Assembly: GCA_902780025.1 (NCBI GenBank)
Contig: CACZDV010000016.1
Span: 1-58,352, forward strand
DNA from: an uncultured Prevotellaceae bacterium
GTDB taxonomy: Bacteria > Bacteroidota > Bacteroidia > Bacteroidales > Bacteroidaceae
Length of the DNA: 58,352 nucleotides
Reading direction: 5' to 3'
Positions 1-8,052 of this stretch are shown here, piece after piece. The translations under genes were made by a program, and so were the position numbers. The notes beneath the pieces were generated by a model. It was not told the DNA's origin and did not search any database. It saw only the letters and a program-made list of their open reading frames with translations. Within the stretch, counting starts at the first letter, position 1. Every line of letters begins with the position of its first letter.

Positions 1-196
1 ATATTTATTTACAAGGTTCGCACGTTTCCTTTTGCTTCAATCAATATCTTCAATCAATATATCTAAAGATAAATTCCAATTCGTCCCCCTCCAAGACTTC
101 TCTAAGCCTTGGACGGATGCGGAACTTTATGCGAAGTACGGACTGACGGACGAGGAAATCCAGTTCATCGAATCGATGATTCGCCCAATGGAATAA
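1..196 (+). CDS. C-terminal end of an Eco57I-type DNA methyltransferase / restriction-modification enzyme (partial)
   Basis: An open frame enters from the left edge with no start in the window and stops with TAA at 194-196. The visible 64 residues carry a TRFARFLL stretch, then FVPLQDFSKPW, then LYAKYGLTDEEIQFIESMI near the end. From memory this is the usual tail of large adenine-specific methylases and combined restriction-methylation proteins of the Eco57I kind in Bacteroidota, where the closing sequence is W(T/S)DxxLYxxYxLTxEEIxFIExxIRPM. The catalytic region (NPPY) lies outside the window, so activity cannot be judged. It reads in the same direction as the kinase-like gene and the helicase that follow, which fits a restriction-modification type defence locus. 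The family call rests on a short tail. Confidence 0.7.
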   Translation, partial: YLFTRFARFLLLQSISSINISKDKFQFVPLQDFSKPWTDAELYAKYGLTDEEIQFIESMIRPME

Positions 197-269
197 AAAA
201 GAAAACAATAACAACGGCGCTCTTTGAAAAGTTTTGATTGGAAATTTTGGAAGTTTAGGAAATACTTCG

Positions 270-277
270 TATCTTTG
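270..277 (+). promoter_or_regulatory. Bacteroidota -7 promoter box
   Basis: TATCTTTG lies 24 bases before the ATG at 302, with TTTTGG about 20 bases further upstream as a -33 candidate. It argues for starting the kinase-like gene at 302 and not at an earlier in-frame codon, and suggests that the kinase and helicase genes can be expressed apart from the methylase. Confidence 0.7.
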
Positions 278-301
278 CATCGCAAACGTATAAAAACTGT
301 A

Positions 302-994
302 ATGGATGGAGATAATTCTGAACGAATACCACAAGAAGGTGAATGCAGAAAAGTTGGCGAGTATGGCTTATTGGAAAGCGCATCCGCTGTCGCGCAGCGA
401 GTCCTTGAGGAGATTGAGGCTCTTGCGGGAACAACGGCTTGCAAGTCAGTCCAACTGGTAAGGCTCAAAAAATGGGCACAGGAGCAGGGCTGTTGGTTTG
501 AAGATCGCGATCTGTTTGGTGATTTCTTTGACCGAGGGTCAGAGAATGAGACATATTTATCAACTAATGGCAACGAAATCATTAAGCTAAACGATTTTCG
601 TTATTCTGATGACAACCTCTCTTCTTTCTTTGAACGCATCAAGGCACACAACAAGTATTTCCCTGATTGTGCTTATCGTATGATAGGTTTTGGAGAGAAC
701 AGCGATGGAAAAATATGTGCTGTTTTAGTACAAAGGTTTGTGCATTCAGTTCGTCTTGCCACAAAACAAGAAGTACATGATGAATTCATTCGATTAGGCT
801 TCCGTCCAGAGGATAATGGTGAATATTATACCAACGGGCAGCATGACATCTTTGATGCCGTTGATGGCAATGTCCTGATTGGAGATGACGGGTATGTGTA
901 CTTCATAGATACTATCATTTATCCATCCGATACCGGCGGTTACGACATCTACCGCAGTCTTTCACCGCATTACAGTAATTCCAGTCAGACTTGA
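302..994 (+). CDS. Small kinase-like protein of the 'polyvalent protein' kinase type
   Basis: 230 residues from the ATG at 302; the frame is open further upstream, but the promoter box at 270-277 sets the start. The sequence resembles the Ser/Thr/Tyr kinase-like domain described in polyvalent proteins of phages and conjugative elements. There is a nucleotide-loop-like DRGSENETYLS (77-87), a candidate lysine in EIIKL (K95), an HNKYFP and GFG core, a catalytic-loop-like IFDAVDGNVL (D185, N190) and a metal-binding-like YFIDT (D203). It has no signal peptide or membrane segment. It lies between a methylase tail and a GIY-YIG/helicase gene and is separated from the latter by 30 bases, so it is probably co-transcribed with it. 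A stand-alone domain of this kind in a restriction-type locus is unusual. Kinase activity is an inference. Confidence 0.6.
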   Translation: MDGDNSERIPQEGECRKVGEYGLLESASAVAQRVLEEIEALAGTTACKSVQLVRLKKWAQEQGCWFEDRDLFGDFFDRGSENETYLSTNGNEIIKLNDFRYSDDNLSSFFERIKAHNKYFPDCAYRMIGFGENSDGKICAVLVQRFVHSVRLATKQEVHDEFIRLGFRPEDNGEYYTNGQHDIFDAVDGNVLIGDDGYVYFIDTIIYPSDTGGYDIYRSLSPHYSNSSQT

Positions 995-1024
995 ACATTG
1001 AGCGCCATAACAAAGAGAAAGGTT

Positions 1025-3538
1025 ATGGCAACAACAAAGAATTACTTTCCGCCAAAGTCGGAGTCGGCTCCGATGATTTATGCTTATGAAGACAAATACG
1101 ACCCCAACCTGAAGGGTATCCTGAAGGTGGGCTATACTACCATTGGTGTTCAGGAGCGTGTCAAGCAGCAGTACAACATCCTGCGACCAGGCGAACCGCC
1201 TTACCGAATTCTGGTTGAAGAATCGGCTATGCGACAGGACGGCACGTCGTTTATGGACCATGACGTTCATCGCCAGTTGGAGCGGATGGGATGTCAGCAT
1301 ATAGAGGGTGAATGGTATCGCTGCACACCCCAGCAGGTGAAGGCCGCCATTGTTGCTGTGAGGGAGCGGATAGATGTGGCGTGGACGCGTGATAAAATCT
1401 TTGGGATGCGCCCTGAACAGCAGGCCGCAGTAACGAAGACGGCAGATTACTTTGACAGCTATGCTTCGGAAGAAGGCTATACGCCTCACTTCCTATGGAA
1501 CTGTAAGATGCGCTACGGCAAGACATTTACTACTTATCAGTTGGCGCTGAGGATGGGCTGGAAGCGGGTGCTGGTACTGACTTTCAAACCTGCCGTTGCC
1601 CAAGCATGGGAAGAGGATTTGATGACGCATGTGGACTTCGACGGGTGGCAGTTCATCGCTCGTAGTCCAGAGGCAACCATCGATTACCAATTTGAACACG
1701 CAGACAAGGAAAGGCCGATGGTGGTGTTTGGCTCGTTCCAGGATTTCCTTGGGAAGAACGCGGCTAACGGTGGCATGAAGCTGAAACACGAATGGGCACG
1801 TGAATTCAATTGGGACTGCATCGTGCTGGATGAATACCACTACGGTGCCTGGCGTGAGAACGCGAAGGAGTTGATTGGCACCAGTGAGGACTTGGGAAAC
1901 GAAATAGAGAATCCCGACTACTTCGATGAAGACCTGATTCCGATTACTGCCAATCATTATCTCTATTTGTCAGGAACGCCTTTCAGGGCCATCGCCTCGG
2001 GAGAGTTCATTGAGGAACAGATATACAATTGGACTTATTCTGACGAGCAGCGGGCGAAAGAGGAATGGGGCGATGTACCAGAAAATCCGTATGCCTCGCT
2101 GCCAAAGATGGTGCTGCTGACTTATCAGTTGCCAACGGAAATAACGAGAGTGGCTGAGGAGGGAGAATTTGACGAGTTCGACCTCAACTCGTTCTTCGAG
2201 GCAGAGGGCAAGGGTGACGATGCTGTGTTCAAGCATCATGACGAAGTGCAGAAGTGGCTTGATATGCTGCGCGGACAGTACTTGCCGTCATCCATCAACG
2301 ACCTGAAAGCAGGAAACAGGAAACCGCCACTGCCCTTCCTGAATGGCGACCTCTATACGAACATGAACCATACCCTGTGGTTCTTGCCTAATGTGGCAGC
2401 ATGTTTCGCCATGCGGAATCTGCTGACGGAGTTACAGAACACGTTCTATCATGACTATCGCATCATTGTCTGTGCGGGTACTAAGGCAGGTATCGGACAG
2501 CAGGCGCTGCCTCCAGTAGAGAAAGCAATGTCGCACCCTGATCCGCTGCATTGTAAGACCATTACCCTGACTTGCGGCAAGTTGACGACAGGAGTAACGG
2601 TGAGACCTTGGACGGGTATCTTCATGCTACGCGACACGTCGTCGCCAGAGACTTATTTCCAGTCGGCGTTCCGAGTGCAGTCTCCCTGGACGATTACCAA
2701 CAGCGACGGACTTCACCCTAACCATACGGAGATATTGAAGGAGGTCTGCTATGTGTTTGACTTTGCGCCAAACAGGGCACTTAAAAAGATTGCCGACTAC
2801 TCGTGCCAACTGAATGTGCAAGAGGGTAATCCGGAAAAATGCGTAGAAGATTTCATCAAGTTCCTGCCTGTGCTCTGTTATGAGAACGGGCAGATGAATC
2901 AGCTGAACGCAGCAGACATTCTTGACAAGGCGATGACAAACACATCGGCAACGCTGTTGGCCCGTCGTTGGGAGAGTGCGTTGCTGGTGAATGTCGATAA
3001 CTTCACCCTCCAGCGGTTGATGAACAACGCGGAGGCGATGGCTGCTCTGATGAAAATTGAAGGATTCCGTTCGCTGAATCAGGACATTGAGACCATCATC
3101 AACAAAACGGATGCTATTAAGAAGAAACGGAAGGAGCATGAAGAAGGTCTGACACAGAAGGAGAAGAGGGAACTCTCTGATGCCGAGAAGGAAATCAAGA
3201 GCAAGCGCCGTCAGATTCAGGAGAAACTGATGAAGTTTGCTACGCGTATACCTATTTTCATGTATCTCACAGACTATCGGGAATACTCGCTAAAGGATGT
3301 CATCCTACAGTTAGAGCCCAAATTGTTTGAGCGGGTGACAGGCCTTACCAAGCAGGACTTTGCCTTATTGGTCAGTCTGAACGTCTTCAACGAAGCCCTG
3401 ATGAACGATGCGGTCTATAAGTTCAAACGTTACGAGGACTCCAGCCTTTCATACGCAGGAGTTGACAAACATGCAGGTGAGCAATTGGTGGGTGGTTATA
3501 GTACCGTCATAACAATGGAGGAATATATGAAGTCGTAG
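1025..3538 (+). CDS. GIY-YIG (T5orf172-like) / superfamily 2 helicase fusion, restriction subunit-like
   Basis: 837 residues from the ATG at 1025, which follows AGAAAGG; an in-frame TTG at 998 is less likely. Residues about 18-110 form a GIY-YIG type nuclease module of the T5orf172 sort (MIYAYE, ILKVGYTT, DHDVHRQL, EGEWYRC). A helicase core follows: RPEQQAAV (129-136), motif I variant MRYGKT (162-167), motif II DEYH (269-272), motif III SGTPF (316-320) and a motif VI-like SAFRVQSPW in the second RecA-like half. A charged coiled-coil-like stretch lies near 695-740. Such fusions act as translocating or cleaving subunits in type I- and type III-like restriction systems. The upstream methylase tail supports that role here. 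Motif I lacks the usual GxGKT form, as in some restriction helicases. The exact cleavage mechanism is unknown. Confidence 0.8.
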   Translation: MATTKNYFPPKSESAPMIYAYEDKYDPNLKGILKVGYTTIGVQERVKQQYNILRPGEPPYRILVEESAMRQDGTSFMDHDVHRQLERMGCQHIEGEWYRCTPQQVKAAIVAVRERIDVAWTRDKIFGMRPEQQAAVTKTADYFDSYASEEGYTPHFLWNCKMRYGKTFTTYQLALRMGWKRVLVLTFKPAVAQAWEEDLMTHVDFDGWQFIARSPEATIDYQFEHADKERPMVVFGSFQDFLGKNAANGGMKLKHEWAREFNWDCIVLDEYHYGAWRENAKELIGTSEDLGNEIENPDYFDEDLIPITANHYLYLSGTPFRAIASGEFIEEQIYNWTYSDEQRAKEEWGDVPENPYASLPKMVLLTYQLPTEITRVAEEGEFDEFDLNSFFEAEGKGDDAVFKHHDEVQKWLDMLRGQYLPSSINDLKAGNRKPPLPFLNGDLYTNMNHTLWFLPNVAACFAMRNLLTELQNTFYHDYRIIVCAGTKAGIGQQALPPVEKAMSHPDPLHCKTITLTCGKLTTGVTVRPWTGIFMLRDTSSPETYFQSAFRVQSPWTITNSDGLHPNHTEILKEVCYVFDFAPNRALKKIADYSCQLNVQEGNPEKCVEDFIKFLPVLCYENGQMNQLNAADILDKAMTNTSATLLARRWESALLVNVDNFTLQRLMNNAEAMAALMKIEGFRSLNQDIETIINKTDAIKKKRKEHEEGLTQKEKRELSDAEKEIKSKRRQIQEKLMKFATRIPIFMYLTDYREYSLKDVILQLEPKLFERVTGLTKQDFALLVSLNVFNEALMNDAVYKFKRYEDSSLSYAGVDKHAGEQLVGGYSTVITMEEYMKS

Positions 3539-3567
3539 AATCGATGTCTTTAATGTCCCGTGAGTTT

Positions 3568-3655
3568 TGGGCTACCTGACTACCGAATGACGTGAAATAA
3601 ATGTTTGCTTATGTTAACAGATTTCGGTAAGTCACAGATTATGATTACCTTTGCA
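3568..3655 (+). repeat. 88-bp direct repeat, copy 1: M16 gene tail plus promoter region
   Basis: This segment matches 6487-6574 without gaps, with 5 mismatches in 88 bases, all transitions. It begins with the last codons of the M16 peptidase gene (GYLTTE and stop) and runs through the promoter, including its TACCTTTG box. The M16 gene is thus flanked by its own 3' end. The segment starts 30 bases after the helicase stop, so it marks the edge of the upstream accessory block and now serves as the promoter of the M16 gene. Confidence 0.9.
3646..3653 (+). promoter_or_regulatory. -7 promoter box of the M16 peptidase gene
   Basis: TACCTTTG lies 24 bases before the ATG at 3678. It sits inside the 88-bp repeat, so the M16 gene and the tolC-like gene have nearly the same promoter. 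Confidence 0.75.
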
Positions 3656-3677
3656 TCGCAATCAACCATCAATATTC

Positions 3678-6509
3678 ATGAAACCGATATTACTGACCTT
3701 ACTGCTGACGATGTTCAGCACCTGGGCCTTTTCGCAGGAGAGAAAGGGCCTGAACTTAGAGGAGATTGACAAGCAGGTGATTCCTGAGGACACGGCGGTA
3801 CGCAAGGGTGTGCTCAGCAATGGCTTGACTTACTATGTGCGCAGAAGCGACAACCCGAAGAAGCAGGCGTTCTTCTACCTGCTGGTGAAAGCGGGCTCGA
3901 CGGTCGAGCAGGACAAAGAGCGCGGCATGGCCCACTTCGTGGAACACATGGTGTTCAAGGGCTCGAAGCACTTCCCCAAGGGCGATATCATGGGCTTCTT
4001 CCGTCGCAACGGCCTACAGTTCGGCCACGATAGCAACGCCTTTACGGGCTTCACGACGGTGCGCTACCTGCTGAACGCTATTCCCACGGACAACGCGCTG
4101 CTGATGGACTCCTGTCTGCTGGTGCTGCGCGACTGGGCTGGTGATGCTACTATCGACGCCAAGGACGTGGAGAGCGAGCACAGCGTCGTCGTGGAGGAGT
4201 GGCGCACGCGGAGCACCGTCTCCTTAGCCCAGCAGTTGCTCGACGACATCTTCGCCAACTCCATCTATGCCAAGCGCAACCCCATCGGCGACATGGACAT
4301 CGTGAAGAATTGTTCGCAGAAGCTGGTGCGCGACTTCTACAACCGCTGGTATCAGCCTCAGAACCAGGCTGTGGTGGTGGTAGGCGACTTCGACCCCGAC
4401 AAGATGGTAGAGAAGATTCGCCGCATGTTTGGCGACCTGAAGCGTGGCAAGACAATCTCGCCCGAGCCGCCAGCCATTCCCGACTTCGAGACACCCAAGG
4501 TGTTGCTGTATCCTAACGAGAAGCAGGTCTTCGGCGCGCTGGCCTATATGATGAGGCTGGGCGAGGACACGGCGATGCCACGCAATACGGTGGGCGCCAT
4601 GAAGACCGCCGTGCTGCGCGAGGAGATCAAGAACGTGATGGGCAAGAAGCTCAACAGTCTGAAAACGAAATTCCCGATGCTCCTTAGTGGTGAGGTTCAG
4701 GTGACGGATCTGGCCGACGTCAGCGACAAGCTATGGATATTCAACCTGTCGGCGCCCCAGGACCATTGGCGTCGCACGCTGGAACTGCTGGCCAAGCAGG
4801 TGGAACTGATACGCCGCAAGGGTTTCGGCGACGACTACTGGAAGCAGGATCAACTCACTGCCAGTCCTGAATATAATGCCGACTCCACGGGCATCGTCTT
4901 TGTTGACACCTTCTTCGTGAAGTACGACAAGACCCAAAGTACGGAGTTCGCCAACAAGTGTATAGACAACTTCTTCAAGGGCAGCGCGATGCCGTCGAAA
5001 TGTGCACGCCAGCTGGCCGAGCGCCACCTCAAGACCACTATCACCGCCGAGGAGATGCGCCAGGAGTTCTGCCGGATGACCAGCGGTCGCAACATGATGA
5101 TTGGCGTGATGCTCACCGACAGCACCGCGCTGCCACCGAAGGAAGAGGTGGAGGCTATCTACCGGCGCGTCAGGCAGATGAGCGACGAGGAGCTGGCCGA
5201 GGTGGAGGTGGCTCAGCAGAAGAAGCTGTCCAGGACGAACGTCGACAGCCTCGACATTCCCACCGTGCCGGGCACCATCGTCAAACAAACAGTGCTCAAC
5301 GACAGCCTCACCGAGGTCATGCTCTCGAACGGCATCAAGGTGGTGCTGATGAAGCAGAAGACCGAGCACAACTCGGTGAACTTCATGTTCCGCCGTCCAC
5401 AGGGCTACTCCGTGCTCAGCGACGACGACATCCACTATCACGACATGCTGGGCAGTTGTCTCAGGAAGTTCAGCTACTGGGGCGGCCAGAGCAATGCCGG
5501 CGTGGAGGCGTTCGACGACACCTTCGATTTCGGTACCGGGTATCTCGACAAGCTGGAGGGCGGCATGAAGATGCTCTACATGTCGCTGACCACCGACGAG
5601 GTCGACTCCGTGGCCTTTGCCGAAGAGCTGCAGAAGCTGCAGGCCTCGGCCGTGACCATGAAGAGCCCGGTGTTGCAGTCGGCCCTGAAGGTCGGACTGG
5701 CCTATGTCCAGGAGACGAAGCGCCTCATGCCGCCGACGGAGCAACAGGTGGCAGCCATGAACATCGACCGTTTCCGCCAGATTGTCAGCGACTACCACTC
5801 GAACTACAACGGCTCGGTGATGGTGGTGCAGGGCGACCGCGACCTCGACAGCATCATGCCGCACATCCTCAAGTATGTGGGCGCTCTGCCCTCGAAGCCC
5901 GAGCGCGCCAAGCGCCTGGTGTGGCCTGCCGACCACTACGCGACCCAGAACACGACGCTGGTGGAGAAGATTGAGAATCCCACCCCCATCTGCCAGGCCT
6001 CGCTGATCTATGCCTGGGAACGTGGCTTCAAGTACACGCAGGAATCTTATGCCCACAACCTGGTGCTGCAGAACGTGCTGGGCAACCTGATTCTCAATAA
6101 GTTGCGCTTGCAGAACGGCGACATCTACACCCCCAGCTGCCAAAAGGAAGACGGGCTGCTGCCCGTGCCCCACATGAAGGTGACCATCAGTTTTGCCTGC
6201 AATCCCACCCAGCGCGAGCGCATCGTGCAGGATGTGCAAGACCTCATGAAGGGAATGGCTGAGGGCGACCTCATCACGCAAGACCTCATCGACAGTTACC
6301 TGAAGGAGCGCGAGAAGCATGCGGCGGCCTTCAAGGACAACGAATACTCACGACGCAGGGACTACCTGACGCAGGAGTTCAACGGCATCGTGGTGAAAGA
6401 AGGCGACATGACCTACATCCGACAGGTTACCCCAGCCTCGCTCCGTGCCCACGTCAAGAAGCTGCTGAAGCAGGGCACGCTGCATGTGGGCTACCTGACC
6501 ACCGAATGA
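3678..6509 (+). CDS. M16 family zinc metallopeptidase (insulinase/pitrilysin type), exported
   Basis: 943 residues from the ATG at 3678; an in-frame TTG at 3651 lies inside the promoter box and is rejected. A signal peptide (about residues 1-20, ending AFSQ) sends it to the periplasm. The inverted zinc motif HFVEH is at 86-90, and E167 lies exactly 76 residues after it, as required by the HxxEH-x76-E pattern. A second M16-like half follows without a zinc motif, giving the usual active plus inactive tandem of a 940-residue Bacteroidota pitrilysin. It stands directly before the TolC/MacA/ABC cluster, but each has its own copy of the same promoter. It probably degrades peptides in the periplasm; the substrate is unknown. 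Confidence 0.93.
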   Translation: MKPILLTLLLTMFSTWAFSQERKGLNLEEIDKQVIPEDTAVRKGVLSNGLTYYVRRSDNPKKQAFFYLLVKAGSTVEQDKERGMAHFVEHMVFKGSKHFPKGDIMGFFRRNGLQFGHDSNAFTGFTTVRYLLNAIPTDNALLMDSCLLVLRDWAGDATIDAKDVESEHSVVVEEWRTRSTVSLAQQLLDDIFANSIYAKRNPIGDMDIVKNCSQKLVRDFYNRWYQPQNQAVVVVGDFDPDKMVEKIRRMFGDLKRGKTISPEPPAIPDFETPKVLLYPNEKQVFGALAYMMRLGEDTAMPRNTVGAMKTAVLREEIKNVMGKKLNSLKTKFPMLLSGEVQVTDLADVSDKLWIFNLSAPQDHWRRTLELLAKQVELIRRKGFGDDYWKQDQLTASPEYNADSTGIVFVDTFFVKYDKTQSTEFANKCIDNFFKGSAMPSKCARQLAERHLKTTITAEEMRQEFCRMTSGRNMMIGVMLTDSTALPPKEEVEAIYRRVRQMSDEELAEVEVAQQKKLSRTNVDSLDIPTVPGTIVKQTVLNDSLTEVMLSNGIKVVLMKQKTEHNSVNFMFRRPQGYSVLSDDDIHYHDMLGSCLRKFSYWGGQSNAGVEAFDDTFDFGTGYLDKLEGGMKMLYMSLTTDEVDSVAFAEELQKLQASAVTMKSPVLQSALKVGLAYVQETKRLMPPTEQQVAAMNIDRFRQIVSDYHSNYNGSVMVVQGDRDLDSIMPHILKYVGALPSKPERAKRLVWPADHYATQNTTLVEKIENPTPICQASLIYAWERGFKYTQESYAHNLVLQNVLGNLILNKLRLQNGDIYTPSCQKEDGLLPVPHMKVTISFACNPTQRERIVQDVQDLMKGMAEGDLITQDLIDSYLKEREKHAAAFKDNEYSRRRDYLTQEFNGIVVKEGDMTYIRQVTPASLRAHVKKLLKQGTLHVGYLTTE

Positions 6510-6574
6510 CGTAAAATAAATGTTTGTTTATGTTAACAGATTTCGGTAAGTCGCAGATTATGATTACTTTTGCA
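6487..6574 (+). repeat. 88-bp direct repeat, copy 2: native M16 gene tail plus tolC promoter
   Basis: This is the partner of 3568-3655 (94% identical, no gaps). Here the first bases are the true last codons of the M16 gene, and the rest is the promoter of the following tolC-like gene, with TACTTTTG at 6565-6572. The fact that the coding tail is included shows that the other copy derives from an M16 gene end. Confidence 0.9.
6565..6572 (+). promoter_or_regulatory. -7 promoter box of the first tolC-like gene
   Basis: TACTTTTG lies 26 bases before the ATG at 6599. It differs from the M16 gene's box by one base. Confidence 0.7.
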
Positions 6575-6598
6575 AAGCAAAAATTCAACAACGCAAAA

Positions 6599-7951
6599 AT
6601 GAAGAAGATTCTGATAGGGGCAATGACACTGGTGCTGACGGCCTCGGTGACTGCCCAAGCCAAAACATGGACGCTGCAGGAATGTATCGAATACGCCATG
6701 CAGCACAACATCACGTTGCAGCGGGCCAAACTGCAGCAGCAGTCGGCCAAGGAGGACGTCAACCAGTCGAAGGCTGCCCTGCTGCCCTCGCTCAACGCCT
6801 CGACGAGCCATAACCTCGGCTACCGCCCGTGGCAGAGCTCAGGCATCACGACCGTCACCAACGGTACCGTGAACACCAAGGTGGACAAGACGTCGTACAA
6901 CGGCTCCTACGGTCTGAATGCCTCGTGGACGGTGTGGAACGGCAACCGTAACCGCAATCAGGTGAAACTGAACAAACTGTCGGAGGAGCAGGCTGAGCTC
7001 CAAATCCAGGAGACGGCCAACAGCATCCAGGAGAAGATTGCCCAGCTCTACGTCCAGATCCTCTATTTGGAGGAGGCTGTGAAGGTGAACGAGGAGAGCC
7101 TGAAGACCTCAAAGACCAATGAGGATCGCGGGCGCGAGATGGTGGAAGTGGGCAAGATGTCGAAGGCCGACTTAGCACAGCTCACCGCCCAGCGCTCGAC
7201 GGATGAGTATAACATTGTGTCGGCACAGACGCAGGTTAGGAATTACAAGTTGCAGCTGAAGCAACTGTTGGAGATAACGGGCGAAGAGGAGTTTGACATT
7301 GCAACTCCTGCCATCATCCAGACCACCGACGAACTGGCTTTGGAAGAGGTACCGTCGCTGGCCAGCGTCTATGAGCAGGCTTTGGCCACCCGTCCTGAGA
7401 TACAGAGTGCCGAGATGGCCGTCAAGAGCAGCGACGTGAGCATCGACATCGCCAAAGCCGGACGCATGCCGACGGTGAGTCTGCAGGCCAGCGCTTCAGC
7501 CAGCACCAACTCGCTGGCCAACAACGGATGGGGTGACCAGATGAAGTCCAACTTCAATTCAGGTGCAGGCGTCTCGGTCAGCGTGCCCATCTTCGACCAG
7601 CGCCAGACGAGGACCAACGTCAACAAGGCCCGCATCCAGCGCGAGAGCAATCTGCTGGCGTTGCAGGACCAGCAGAAGCAACTCTACCAGACGATAGAGA
7701 ACTACTGGCTCGACGCCACCAATAATCAGCAGAAGTTCCGTGCCGCAAAGGTCACCGTAGAGAGCGAACAGCAGAGCTACGACCTGTTGCAGGAGAAGTT
7801 CAACGTGGGACTGACGAACATCGTCGAGCTGATGTCGGGCAAGGACCGTCTGCTGGTGGCTGCCCAGAATTGCCTGCAGTCGAAGTACGTGACCATCCTG
7901 AACCTGCAGATGCTGAAGTTCTATGCAGGCGCTGGATTAAGTGAGAAGTGA
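6599..7951 (+). CDS. TolC-family outer-membrane efflux channel
   Basis: 450 residues from the ATG at 6599; the frame is open upstream, but that part covers the promoter. A signal peptide ends near VTAQA (residue 20), followed by the family's typical opening WTLQECIEYAMQHN. Two outer-membrane efflux protein repeats with long helical stretches follow (EEQAELQIQE, NEESLKTSK, and later LQEKFNVGLTNIVELM). It is the first gene of a tolC-macA-ATPase-permease cluster, so it should form the outer-membrane tunnel of that tripartite exporter. A low-complexity repeat lies between it and the adaptor gene. Confidence 0.92.
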   Translation: MKKILIGAMTLVLTASVTAQAKTWTLQECIEYAMQHNITLQRAKLQQQSAKEDVNQSKAALLPSLNASTSHNLGYRPWQSSGITTVTNGTVNTKVDKTSYNGSYGLNASWTVWNGNRNRNQVKLNKLSEEQAELQIQETANSIQEKIAQLYVQILYLEEAVKVNEESLKTSKTNEDRGREMVEVGKMSKADLAQLTAQRSTDEYNIVSAQTQVRNYKLQLKQLLEITGEEEFDIATPAIIQTTDELALEEVPSLASVYEQALATRPEIQSAEMAVKSSDVSIDIAKAGRMPTVSLQASASASTNSLANNGWGDQMKSNFNSGAGVSVSVPIFDQRQTRTNVNKARIQRESNLLALQDQQKQLYQTIENYWLDATNNQQKFRAAKVTVESEQQSYDLLQEKFNVGLTNIVELMSGKDRLLVAAQNCLQSKYVTILNLQMLKFYAGAGLSEK

Positions 7952-8044
7952 AGAGTGAGAAGTGAGAAGTGAGAAGTGAAAAGTGAAGAAGTGAAAAGTG
8001 AAGAAGTGAAAAGTGAAGAAGTGAAAAGTGAAGAGTGAAAAGTA
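7941..8044 (+). repeat. Purine-rich tandem repeat (15-bp period) between tolC-like and macA-like genes
   Basis: About 100 bases are built from GTGAGAAGTGA- and AAAAGTGAAGAAGTG-type units. The central part has a regular 15-bp period repeated about three times with flanking partial units. It starts on the last codons of the tolC-like gene, whose stop TGA at 7949-7951 lies within the repeat, and ends just before the adaptor start at 8053. One strand is almost all purine. It is not a CRISPR: there are no unique spacers. Confidence 0.85.
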
Positions 8045-8052
8045 ATTAAGAT

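Noticed and set aside
3568-3655. Attachment site of an integrative element
   Set aside because: The repeat looks like a gene tail plus promoter flanking the M16 gene, not the accessory genes, and no integrase is present in the window. The left end of the accessory block is out of view, so this cannot be fully excluded.
4958-5974. A 338-codon frame on the same strand within the M16 gene
   Set aside because: It is a +1/+2 frame shadow rich in Arg and Gly; there is no internal start signal and the M16 frame is intact.
4731-6320. A 529-codon open frame antisense to the M16 peptidase gene
   Set aside because: It lies wholly opposite a gene with clear motifs, has a His/Leu/Val-rich shadow composition and no promoter; it follows from the codon bias of the sense gene.
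7941-8044. Possible CRISPR array
   Set aside because: Units are only 15 bases long, directly adjacent and without unique spacers; it is a simple tandem repeat.
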